64,000 bases of DNA. Origin: Aliikangiella coralliicola. GTDB taxonomy: Bacteria > Pseudomonadota > Gammaproteobacteria > Enterobacterales > Kangiellaceae. Both the position numbers and the translations under genes were made by a program. The stretch's first letter is position 1. The number at the start of each line of letters is the position of its first letter. Shown here one piece after another: positions 9,901 to 16,912 of the stretch. The stretch spans positions 495,501-559,500 of the forward strand of contig NZ_ML660164.1 in assembly GCF_007004725.1 (NCBI RefSeq), given 5' to 3'. A model generated the notes under the pieces. The model saw only the letters and a list, made by a program, of their open reading frames with translations, did no database searches and was not told the origin of the DNA.

Positions 9901-11619
9901 CACCGCCGGCACGTTGCCTAAGTCGGTAATCGACAAACTGTCCCAAAATCGGCTGATGGAATTTGTGATCGAGCTTAGACTAATATCAACTAGCGCGATT
10001 TGCCCATCAAGCCATGTTGCGGCTTCCTCCATCGCGCCGGTTTCTTCCAGTTTGCGCTGGAATTTATCGCCAAAGGGAATGATATCTAAACCGGCTTCAA
10101 TAAAGTTGCGGCCGTTTCTAGCCACTGGTGTGCCGGTAATTGGATCTTGTCCCAAAACCACCGACACTAATTTATAGCCAGGAATTTCCTGAACGAAGTC
10201 AGCGAACTTTTCTTTTGCCCAATCTAAAGCGGCATTCAATTGATCGGCGGCCCAATCCACTGCTGCACTTGCTGCGCCAGAAACAGCATCCCAGGCATCA
10301 CCCAGCCAACCACGCTGAATTTTCGGTTGGACACTTTGAGTGCTTATTTGTGGGTTGTTAGCCTCGGCAGAAGTTTGCGCCGGTAAAACTTCTGGCTCTG
10401 CCTTTTCTGCGTGCGTGTCGGGTTTAGACTGAATATCACCCGACTGGTTTGATTGATTTGACCGATTTGACTGTTGTGACTTTTGCGCCGATGCCCCTTG
10501 TTGAACGGTATGAGTCAATTCATGGGCGAGTAGGTGTTTTCCACCAGTTGACGAAGGATTGTACTGTCCTTGATTAAAATAAATATCACTACCGTGGGTG
10601 AATGCCTTGGCATTAATATTTTGGCTCATCTGGGCGGCGTTGCTGTCAGTGTGCACGCGCACATTGCTAAAGTCTGCCCCAATTCCAGATTCCATTTCAG
10701 ATCGCGTGTTATCGGGCAGTGGTGAACCTCCACCTTTCGATTGAGATAAGCTGGACTCAAAAGATGCGCTCGCAGTATTCTCAGCGGACGAGTCTGAATC
10801 TCCTCGATTAGATTTCGATTGAATTAACCTGGTGAGCAGGCCACCGCTAAACTGGCTTCCGAGCTCGTCATTTAAGTCCATGAATCCACGTTGCACCATT
10901 AATTTGGTTTGCAGCGTTGGTTCTGCTTCATCGTTTTGTTCCTGGTTACGTTCTGCGTTTTGATTACCCTGTTGCTGTGGCGACTTTGACAAGTTCGGCT
11001 TCGACGAAGGTAATGTTTGAATTTTTGTTCGAGCTTGTGTTGAAGGTTTGCCAGCCGTGGCGGAAGAATTCTGTTTAGACTGAGTCGCTTGTCCTTGAGA
11101 CAGGCTTTGTACCGAGTTTCCTTTTCCCTGGTTTTGGGGGGCCGCGGGAGAAGGCGATTGAGCTGGAGACTGTGAAGAGATGCTGACAACTTTATCTGCA
11201 ACTCGATCGGCTTCTTGTTCGAATTTGTCGTTTGGGGCGCCGATTTTTAGCTTTGCTTGAACACCCGATGAACGAATAAGGTGACTTAACGAACTGATAT
11301 TCCCGTTGTCGTTATTTTTTTTCGGTGATTCTGAACTGATATCTTCGTGATTGGTTTTTTTCCGACTAATTGAGTTTTTATTTGCGTTGCTTTCAACTGT
11401 GTGATCGGGCGTGGCTAAGTTGCTATCAAATCTATTGTCGGAAGTCACCGGAGATTCGGCGTTAACATCGTCAGTCAATGCACCGGTAATGAGCGAACTT
11501 AAATTTGATGTTTTTTCTGAGGCTTTGGCCTGCAATTGGGGCTGAGTTCCCTTAGGCTTCGAGGTATTAATCCTCGAAGTTTGGGATTTGTTGCCTTCAG
11601 CAATTGCTTTTATCGCCAT
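6913..11619 (-). CDS. DUF4157 protein with helical repeats, DNA/RNA-nuclease-like domain and C-terminal helix-hairpin-helix; likely eCIS cargo
   Basis: A 1568-residue protein. The N-terminus is low-complexity, with the motif KLKIGAPNDKFEQEADRVAD common upstream of DUF4157 domains. The DUF4157 domain (about 302-376) carries HELTH at 366-370, a zincin-type motif. Three repeats of about 140 residues start at G481, G621 and G760 with GY(K/P)L(V/L)(S/T)V(V/I)LG. A long hydrophobic, amphipathic helical region follows to about residue 1200. At about 1310-1470 lies a DNA/RNA non-specific-endonuclease-like domain: RGH with candidate catalytic His1367, then LGGPGNTWDNL and Asn1391/Asn1392. The C-terminus (about 1500-1568) is a ComEA-like helix-hairpin-helix with LSGIGDALAQGIIDNRPF. 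There is no signal peptide, fitting loading into a cytoplasmically assembled particle. The nuclease call and the cargo role are inferred from motifs and position. Confidence 0.87.
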   Translation of the reverse strand: MAIKAIAEGNKSQTSRINTSKPKGTQPQLQAKASEKTSNLSSLITGALTDDVNAESPVTSDNRFDSNLATPDHTVESNANKNSISRKKTNHEDISSESPKKNNDNGNISSLSHLIRSSGVQAKLKIGAPNDKFEQEADRVADKVVSISSQSPAQSPSPAAPQNQGKGNSVQSLSQGQATQSKQNSSATAGKPSTQARTKIQTLPSSKPNLSKSPQQQGNQNAERNQEQNDEAEPTLQTKLMVQRGFMDLNDELGSQFSGGLLTRLIQSKSNRGDSDSSAENTASASFESSLSQSKGGGSPLPDNTRSEMESGIGADFSNVRVHTDSNAAQMSQNINAKAFTHGSDIYFNQGQYNPSSTGGKHLLAHELTHTVQQGASAQKSQQSNRSNQSNQSGDIQSKPDTHAEKAEPEVLPAQTSAEANNPQISTQSVQPKIQRGWLGDAWDAVSGAASAAVDWAADQLNAALDWAKEKFADFVQEIPGYKLVSVVLGQDPITGTPVARNGRNFIEAGLDIIPFGDKFQRKLEETGAMEEAATWLDGQIALVDISLSSITNSISRFWDSLSITDLGNVPAVLNRAANIVRAPVARVVTFATNIASKLLEIVKNAVLDALVTFVKDHTRGYPLLTVILGKDPITEEVVERNGMNLIRGFMLLSESGEEQLRQMEETGSLQRAADWIDGAVARLDLSWEAIQNMFSRAWDLVSIESLMNPIAAFQELANIFLEPAGRILRFLVEVAIKILQLIKDALISRLVAYARTVRGYPLLTVILGRDPFSGDPVLRNTENIIHGFMSLMEGGEAQFQEMKSSGAIGRLSARVEAAMGRLNFTWEYIRGLFTTAWESFSLADLAAPLEAFARLLGIFGDPLMRLIAFVWEIIKIVVEVLLIMMNFPFDLINNIITRAMEAIEDIKRDPIGFLKNLIRAVKQGFVQFFDNILTHLLNGVTDWLFGELGDAGITPPPDLSFGSILGLVLEILGITVDRIWAKLAERIGQERVDRVRSMIDRLTGIWTFVKDVMERGVVAIWEYIQERLSNLWNTVLDAIKNWIVTRIIQRVTAKLLSMLDPTGIMAVINGAIAFYNAVQSFIRYLRELLEIVNSFVVGVAEIARGDVSRAANFLEGALASGIPVAIGFLANQVGLSGLGRRIGEMIETVRGMVDTALDWLIDRAVAAGTALFEMGRNAVGAVRSAISNWWSARDEFTSEDGESHSVYITGSGSNARLMVASDPKTYREFLDTVTVPANKQADKTEAEGIADELDTAIQQAAVEGSSPAAAPGSSAAPAADHATNIQTLVTRLGDVTARFMPVSATTQSTPTIYGGHVHGFGSSASVMRLTSLHPTGSSPSSSLTNPPWSALRRRMDGGGTYYVRGHLLNDNLGGPGNTWDNLTPLTQTANNRSSASHLHGFETPVKDAIDAGKIANFVVHANYGRPSRSADATYFRAQGNPDDDVRADIVEAEEKIPNNLDCRAHEVDPTTGATGAEIKVFQVDNSIDTNRNNYSLSPTPKETVYLNDMSKSELMGLSGIGDALAQGIIDNRPFRTKAQLQSKVHIAEGRWAQMQRTPGKSVRIYRA
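8923..10179 (-). repeat. Three tandem ~140-residue repeats within the DUF4157-nuclease protein
   Basis: Protein-level repeats begin at residues 481, 621 and 760, a period of 139-140 residues. Each has GY(K/P)L, then VLG(Q/K/R)DP, then RN. A conserved tail follows in which an acidic MEETG-like turn precedes a W/V-D-helix and an aromatic-rich segment. They are diverged at the DNA level, which points to old duplications. The function is unknown; a helical spacer or membrane-active bundle is possible. Confidence 0.75.
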
Positions 11620-11651
11620 GAAGAAACCTTATGTATTCCGCCGTTGTTTAT

Positions 11652-11687
11652 TCCCTCTCATTTGCAAGGAGAAGGTTAGGGGGAGGT
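11652..11687. repeat. Short dispersed hairpin repeat between the two DUF4157 genes
   Basis: The spacer holds CCCTCTCATTTGCAAGGAG followed by AAGGTTAGGGGGAGG. This is an imperfect inverted repeat of the CTCTC-TTGCAAG-GAGAG type that is widespread between genes of many proteobacteria. It could fold in the transcript between the two cargo genes and partly uncouple them. Family membership is from recollection of the pattern. Confidence 0.45.
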
Positions 11688-11698
11688 AGAGCTGTTGA

Positions 11699-13321
11699 CT
11701 AAAATGCATGTCGTCGAGCCGCTAGTTCATGTGCCAATGTATTGGTCGCATTGGTAGCCACTAATACCACTGCGCCGCTCCATTTACTTTTCATCAATTT
11801 TTTCCAGGTTTTTCCATCGACGACTTTATAGGGGCAAAACTGACCGATATCAGAATGCCTTGATTTCAGGTTTGTCATGATCAAGCCTTCGATGTGCGCA
11901 ACATGAAATAGTTCGTGTCGCTTAGTCATGCCGTAGGTGATTATTACCGGGACTTTCATCAACTTTTTTGCGTCTGCTGCTGTGTAGAAACCAGTGTGTC
12001 TGACATCTTTCTTATCAATATAGTAGCGTTCTCCTTTGGCGCCCAGCTTATTAATTTTGGTTTTATTGATGCTGACCGGGATGGTCGCTTTCAATTTCGC
12101 TGCCTTCGGGTAGATGACATAAGATTTGGTTTGATTTTTAGGGCCGCAGATTCCGCAAATTCGGCGTTCATAAAAACGCATTCTATTGCCCACCACTTTA
12201 ACCTTATTGCTATGAGTTGAACCCCATCCACTAATTCCAGAGTTGTTCTTAATTATCGCGCGCAATTTAAACTTTACTTTGGGACTAACTGTTTTGGGCG
12301 CTGGCTTGCACTTTCTCTGAATGGTTTGATTGATTTCTTTTTTATTTAATGAGCGATTTTGTTGTACAACATGGGTAAGCTCATGGGCTAACAAATGCTT
12401 GCCTTGTTTGCTTTCCGGGTTGAACTTTCCTGCGTTAAAGTAGATGTGTTTTCCCAGGGTGAAAGCCTGAGCATTGAGTTTTTGACTAATATTGTTGGCT
12501 TCATTGTCTGTGTGAATTCGAACACCGCTAAAGTCTTTTTTGAAATGAGACTCCATAAAGTTTTTAGTTTTGCCGGGGAGGGAATGGCCCATTCCTTTGC
12601 GCGAGCTGAGTCGTGTAGTGGTACTCTCTGCAACCGTATTATTTTGAGACGATTGCTTTCTCTGCAATAGCGGTTTAGCCTGCGCTTCTTCCTCTTCTTC
12701 TTCCTGTTTCTGCAATAGCGGTTTTGCCTGAGCTTCTTCCTCTTCTTCTTCCTGTTTCTGCAACAGCGGTTTAGCTTGCGCTTCCTCTTCTTCTTCCTGT
12801 TTCTGCAACAGCGGTTTAGCTTGCGCTTCTTCCTCTTCTTCTTCCTGTTTCTGCAACAGTGGTTTAGCCTGCGCTTCTTCCTCTTCTTCTTCCTGTTTCT
12901 GCAACAGCGGTTTAGCCTGCGCTTCTTCCTCTTCTTCTTCCTGTTTCTGCAACAGCGGTTTAGCCTGCGCTTCTTCCTCTTCTTCTTCCTGTTTCTGCAA
13001 TAGCGGTTTAGCCTGCGCTTCTTCTTCCTCTTGTTTTTGAACCTTTTGACCGGCTGTCTCAGTTTCAGACGCATCAACAATCTTGTCAGCAGTTCGATCG
13101 GCCTCTTTTTCATAGGCGTCGTCAGGGGAACCCATCGTTAACTTCTTTTGAATATTCTGGCTGATAAGGTTAGCTTTCTTATCACCAGGACTATTGCTGA
13201 TGGTCTGAGAGAGACCTTCAATGTCATAGAGTCCTTCGGCTCGCTGCAGTTGAAGGCCTTTTCGGTTTCTTAGTTTCCTGGCACGTCGTGTATAACGGCG
13301 TCCTTGTGAAAACTCTGACAT
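11699..13321 (-). CDS. DUF4157 protein with Glu-rich tandem repeat and second HExxH motif; likely eCIS cargo
   Basis: A 540-residue protein without a signal peptide. About residues 97-218 consist of eight copies of a 16-residue unit, AQAKPLLQKQ plus a run of four to six Glu. The DUF4157 domain (about 250-322) ends with HELTH at 313-317. The C-terminal domain (about 335-540) is not recognised. It has a paired-Cys motif ICGICG and a second zincin-like motif, HELFH, at 469-473, followed by HIEG. A late acidic site (LAHELAARRH) could supply further ligands. It may therefore be a metallopeptidase-type effector. A strong AGGAGG site lies four bases before the ATG, and the gene follows the AAA+ ATPase by nine bases. 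Position next to the ATPase fits cargo or loading adaptor; the activity is inferred. Confidence 0.87.
   Translation of the reverse strand: MSEFSQGRRYTRRARKLRNRKGLQLQRAEGLYDIEGLSQTISNSPGDKKANLISQNIQKKLTMGSPDDAYEKEADRTADKIVDASETETAGQKVQKQEEEEAQAKPLLQKQEEEEEEAQAKPLLQKQEEEEEEAQAKPLLQKQEEEEEEAQAKPLLQKQEEEEEEAQAKPLLQKQEEEEEAQAKPLLQKQEEEEEEAQAKPLLQKQEEEEEEAQAKPLLQRKQSSQNNTVAESTTTRLSSRKGMGHSLPGKTKNFMESHFKKDFSGVRIHTDNEANNISQKLNAQAFTLGKHIYFNAGKFNPESKQGKHLLAHELTHVVQQNRSLNKKEINQTIQRKCKPAPKTVSPKVKFKLRAIIKNNSGISGWGSTHSNKVKVVGNRMRFYERRICGICGPKNQTKSYVIYPKAAKLKATIPVSINKTKINKLGAKGERYYIDKKDVRHTGFYTAADAKKLMKVPVIITYGMTKRHELFHVAHIEGLIMTNLKSRHSDIGQFCPYKVVDGKTWKKLMKSKWSGAVVLVATNATNTLAHELAARRHAF
12661..13040 (-). repeat. 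48-bp coding tandem repeat (eight units)
   Basis: Eight near-identical units of about 48 bp encode AQAKPLLQKQ followed by Glu codons. One unit loses one Glu codon, and the first unit and both flanks vary slightly. Units differ mainly by synonymous changes (such as CAATAG versus CAACAG). High DNA identity suggests recent expansion and possible copy-number variation that keeps the reading frame. Confidence 0.93.
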
Positions 13322-13330
13322 GTTACCTCC

Positions 13331-14710
13331 TTAGAAAGTTTTACCTTCTTTCTGGAATTCTTTACGGATACCTTCTTTAATATGATGAAGCGCGATATTG
13401 TTTTTTTGCTGAACCAGCGTCATTAAACTGGCGTATCGAACTACATTAATAATTGAGCCGCCGGACATTTCATATTCACCGGCAACTGCGTCCAGATCGA
13501 CATTTTCATCGAGTTTAAACTGGCTGGAAAACGCGGAAGTCCAAAGCTTAGTCCGCTCTGAATGTTTTGGAATAGGGAAGTGGATAATCGACTGAAAACG
13601 CCTGGTAAATGCGTCGTCTAAGTTACTTTTGAAATTCGAGGCCAGAATTACCACTCCAGCATAGTCCTCCATTCGTTGGAGCAAATAAGAAACTTCCTGA
13701 TTGGCAAAACGATCATGGGCATCATTAACATTGGTGCGTTTTCCGAATAGGGCGTCAGCTTCATCGAAAAACAGGATCCAGTTTTTATTCTCTGCCTGTT
13801 TAAAAACCTTTTCGAGATTTTTTTCGGTTTCCCCTATGTATTTACTGATGACTAAGGAGAGATCAATATGATAAACATCACGCTCGGTGACTTTTCCGAG
13901 TAGCGATGCGGTCAGCGTTTTGCCTGTGCCGGAAGGGCCAAAAAACAAACTTCGATAACCAGGTTTTATCTTACGCGCCAGTTCTGTGTCACTCAACAAG
14001 GTTTCGCCATGATCGATCCAGGCTTTAATTTCGTAAACCTGATCCAGCGTGTAGGGGTCGAGTACTAAATCATCCCACTCTAGTTGAGTTTCAATTAGTT
14101 TCGCTGGGAACTCCGAACTAAAAGCTGGCTTTCTGGCATGTCCGCGGGTAATTAAATCTAATGCTTCATTAGATAATGTTAAAACTCTGGATAAATAAGG
14201 GTCTTGAGGCTGATTTGATTCTAATGTAATCAAGTTGTGTTTATTAAAAAAATGTTCAGCATCGAATAGATAGGAAAATAAAAAGCGTTTTTCAAGATCG
14301 GTACCGGCCAGTATGAATAAGGCGGTTTCTCCAGTAGGAGAGAATGTTTTCCCCTGTCGATCGGTCCTTCCTCCAAATTCAGTGAACTCTTTATCGAAAG
14401 TCGCATTTTTAGTAAAGAATACGTCGAGCATTTGTGGCTTAATGTGGCTTATCAATGCCAGTATGAGCACGACTCTTTCTGCAAAGTTGATTTGATAATG
14501 CTCGATAAATTGGTTGTATAATATTTGATTTCCTGTCTCTAGTTTTGGCGGTTCGATCTCGAAGATATCTTGATATTCACATTCATGACCGAAGTGAAGT
14601 TTAATGCGAGTGTCAAGAATTCGGTAAAACCAATCGAGCTCTTTGTTGAGAACTGCAGCCGTCTGGGTAATGAAATCATTTGCTGGCTCTATTTTCGGTC
14701 TATTTTGCAT
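13331..14710 (-). CDS. AAA+ ATPase of the contractile injection system (Afp15-like)
   Basis: A 459-residue ATPase. An N-terminal part of about 210 residues is not recognised. The AAA+ core has Walker A GPSGTGKT (258-265), Walker B ILFFDEAD with Asp316/Glu317, a sensor-1 region VILASNFKSNLDDAF and an arginine-finger-like FTRRFQ. In the Afp/PVC family this ATPase is needed for particle assembly or cargo handling in the cytoplasm. The gene abuts the preceding tape-measure gene: its ATG starts at the base next to that gene's TAA, so the two are probably translationally coupled. It lies just before the two DUF4157 genes, consistent with a role in cargo loading. Confidence 0.94.
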   Translation of the reverse strand: MQNRPKIEPANDFITQTAAVLNKELDWFYRILDTRIKLHFGHECEYQDIFEIEPPKLETGNQILYNQFIEHYQINFAERVVLILALISHIKPQMLDVFFTKNATFDKEFTEFGGRTDRQGKTFSPTGETALFILAGTDLEKRFLFSYLFDAEHFFNKHNLITLESNQPQDPYLSRVLTLSNEALDLITRGHARKPAFSSEFPAKLIETQLEWDDLVLDPYTLDQVYEIKAWIDHGETLLSDTELARKIKPGYRSLFFGPSGTGKTLTASLLGKVTERDVYHIDLSLVISKYIGETEKNLEKVFKQAENKNWILFFDEADALFGKRTNVNDAHDRFANQEVSYLLQRMEDYAGVVILASNFKSNLDDAFTRRFQSIIHFPIPKHSERTKLWTSAFSSQFKLDENVDLDAVAGEYEMSGGSIINVVRYASLMTLVQQKNNIALHHIKEGIRKEFQKEGKTF

Positions 14711-16861
14711 TTACCACTCCACTCGCAACAACGTATCCATCCAGGATAGCTTGATCATCGATAAGCCCCAGGGGATTTGTTCTATCAAAACGTCATAAGG
14801 TCCTTTTTCCACCCGCAACAACCAATCACCACCATCTTTCTGTAAAATTCCTTTTCTCAAAACAAAAGTTTGTCTCAGGTTATGAGGCGAAGTTTTTCCC
14901 AGTATCGCCCAGTTTTCAATGACAGCATTAATCAACTTGTCTGATTCTTGTTTATCTCGCTTACTCAGCGAAATAAAACGATTGACCGGTTTGGTCAGAT
15001 CCCAGTTACATAGCAACTTATTTAAAACAAAGTTGAACTCTTCTGTTTGTTCTTCACCAGTGGCAAGATATTGCAATAAATGTAAAGCTTTTTGCTGAGC
15101 TTGCTCATTCTTAAATGACTGCTTGTCTAACAGGCCGAGATCATTAAAGTAAATTTGCAGGTATGGCCAGAAAATAATCAGGCCAGCGTTTGATACTGGT
15201 ATTCGTTCCAGGAAAATTTCTGGCGAAATATCTTCTGTCGCACTCAGTTTAGGCGGTTTTTCGTCTTTGTCTTTTAGTTGATGTGTCTCTGCATCAATAG
15301 GCTTTTCTTCTCTGGTAATTTGATTAGAGAGATTTGGTTTTGAGTGTTGAGAAGAAACGATTTTGACCTTATCTATGTCTCGCTTCTCTATATCTTGCCT
15401 CTCTAGATATTGCTTCTCTGGATCTTGAGTGACTCCTTGTAAATGTTGTTTATTTTCCTTATCTTTCTCCTCAGAGATTTGTCCTGATTTTGGTACTTTA
15501 GAGTCTGACTCAATATCATTTTCTATTTCTGATTCTTTTCTCTCTTCTTTCTGGTGTCTATTTAAGTCATTGTTAGTTTGATGTGGGTGTTTGTCTGATA
15601 GAAATTTATCTGATAGTTGTCTGTTTTGTCTTTCTTTTAAGTGACTATCTTTTTCGCCGTTAGTTGATAGAGTCGACTGATTTTCGATAGAACTCATGTC
15701 CTCCAGAATAGAGTAGGGAGGTTTTTTTAAGGTCGTGCCGACATCCAAATAGTTCGCTTTAACTTGCTCAAGGCTATTTTCCATCGCTGATTTATTGACA
15801 CCTTTCACTTTAGCGAATTCCGCCTGGTTTTGAATCAGTCCATTGATTACAAGTAAAGGCTGAAGGTTGTTTTGTTTAACGAGTGAGTGCCATAGTTGAA
15901 CAAAGAGCATTTCTTGCGTGCTGGTTTCTTGAATGTGGTTTTTTTGAGCCGTTGTTTGCAGGCTTTGTTGCCAGACGATGTTCCATAAATCTATTCTGGC
16001 AGGAATACGAATGGAGATGCCAGAAATCGGTGAGGTGGTTGACGCCAACTCTGGTGGTTCGTTTTTCAAACCAGAAGCTGTCATATCAATTTTGTCAAAA
16101 AGGTCGAAAAGTGCCACTAAATCGAGATCAGAACGAAATAATGTTAAATAAATTTGACTAACAGAGGCTTCGTTCACTTGCGACAGGAAGCGGTTTAAAT
16201 TATTAGAGGAGAGTAATAGTTGTTTTAGCCTTTTCTCAATATTTCGCGGTGAAAGTTTAGCCTTACTCAAATCGATTAACGGCTTGTACGAGTTTTTGTG
16301 ATCGACATTTTGCGTTGTCAGTTTTTCGTTTGTGCTCGTATTCTGAAGAATATCATCATTTAAAACCGCCGACAGTGCTTTTTCTATTCCTGGAAAGTTT
16401 TCTACTTTAGCAAACCAGGGAAGCATTCCACTAGTCAAATAGTGCTCAATAATTTGCCAGTAATAGTTTTGTATTTCGACGCTATTTTGTTCGTGATTCA
16501 AGCTATCTTTATGGTACTCTGAGCGGTGATTTGATAAATCCCTGTCGGACAAAATATTGCCAGATAACACATTGCTCTCTGTCCGTTTTGCGTGCTCAGT
16601 CAAAGTGGAACTAAACTCTTGTTGAAACTTTTCAACCAAGTCCCACTCGAAATTACTTCTGGATAATCCACCAAGACTCACTTCGAGTTTGTCAATCGTG
16701 ACATGTTCATTATTATCTGAAATTTGATCACAAATATTTTCTATTACCGTCATTAGTGATTCATGCATGAGGTGACTACACTTATTCTGGAAGTCAAAAG
16801 CCTCTCGTGACCTTTTCAGGCCAATCTCCATGGTCACTTTGTCGATAATATGTTGTTGCAT
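14711..16861 (-). CDS. Contractile injection system tape-measure-family protein
   Basis: A 716-residue protein. The N-terminal region (about 1-100, with VTMEIGLKRSREAFDFQNKC) and C-terminal region (about 560-716, with NAGLIIFWPYL, ILGKTSPHNLRQTFVLRKG and IPWGLSMIKLSWM) match the eCIS tape-measure family (Afp14-type). The middle (about 390-560) is low-complexity, rich in Lys, Glu, Asp, Gln and Ser, and looks disordered. Family role: sets tube length and sits in the tube before firing. The position between the fibre-like gene and the ATPase is the same as in Afp. The length may predict particle length, but no calibration can be made from the sequence alone. Confidence 0.87.
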   Translation of the reverse strand: MQQHIIDKVTMEIGLKRSREAFDFQNKCSHLMHESLMTVIENICDQISDNNEHVTIDKLEVSLGGLSRSNFEWDLVEKFQQEFSSTLTEHAKRTESNVLSGNILSDRDLSNHRSEYHKDSLNHEQNSVEIQNYYWQIIEHYLTSGMLPWFAKVENFPGIEKALSAVLNDDILQNTSTNEKLTTQNVDHKNSYKPLIDLSKAKLSPRNIEKRLKQLLLSSNNLNRFLSQVNEASVSQIYLTLFRSDLDLVALFDLFDKIDMTASGLKNEPPELASTTSPISGISIRIPARIDLWNIVWQQSLQTTAQKNHIQETSTQEMLFVQLWHSLVKQNNLQPLLVINGLIQNQAEFAKVKGVNKSAMENSLEQVKANYLDVGTTLKKPPYSILEDMSSIENQSTLSTNGEKDSHLKERQNRQLSDKFLSDKHPHQTNNDLNRHQKEERKESEIENDIESDSKVPKSGQISEEKDKENKQHLQGVTQDPEKQYLERQDIEKRDIDKVKIVSSQHSKPNLSNQITREEKPIDAETHQLKDKDEKPPKLSATEDISPEIFLERIPVSNAGLIIFWPYLQIYFNDLGLLDKQSFKNEQAQQKALHLLQYLATGEEQTEEFNFVLNKLLCNWDLTKPVNRFISLSKRDKQESDKLINAVIENWAILGKTSPHNLRQTFVLRKGILQKDGGDWLLRVEKGPYDVLIEQIPWGLSMIKLSWMDTLLRVEW

Positions 16862-16912
16862 AATTGCCGTTAGTCTCGTGTTTTGTTAATAAAATAACTC
16901 CCGGTTTACTGT

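Noticed and set aside
12661-13040. CRISPR array
   Set aside because: Units are contiguous 48-bp coding repeats without unique spacers and keep the reading frame.
12388-13113. Open frames on both strands overlapping the Glu-rich repeat, including a Phe/Leu-rich plus-strand frame at 12776-13003
   Set aside because: They are translations of the 48-bp repeat in other frames, inside a well-supported gene with DUF4157 features.
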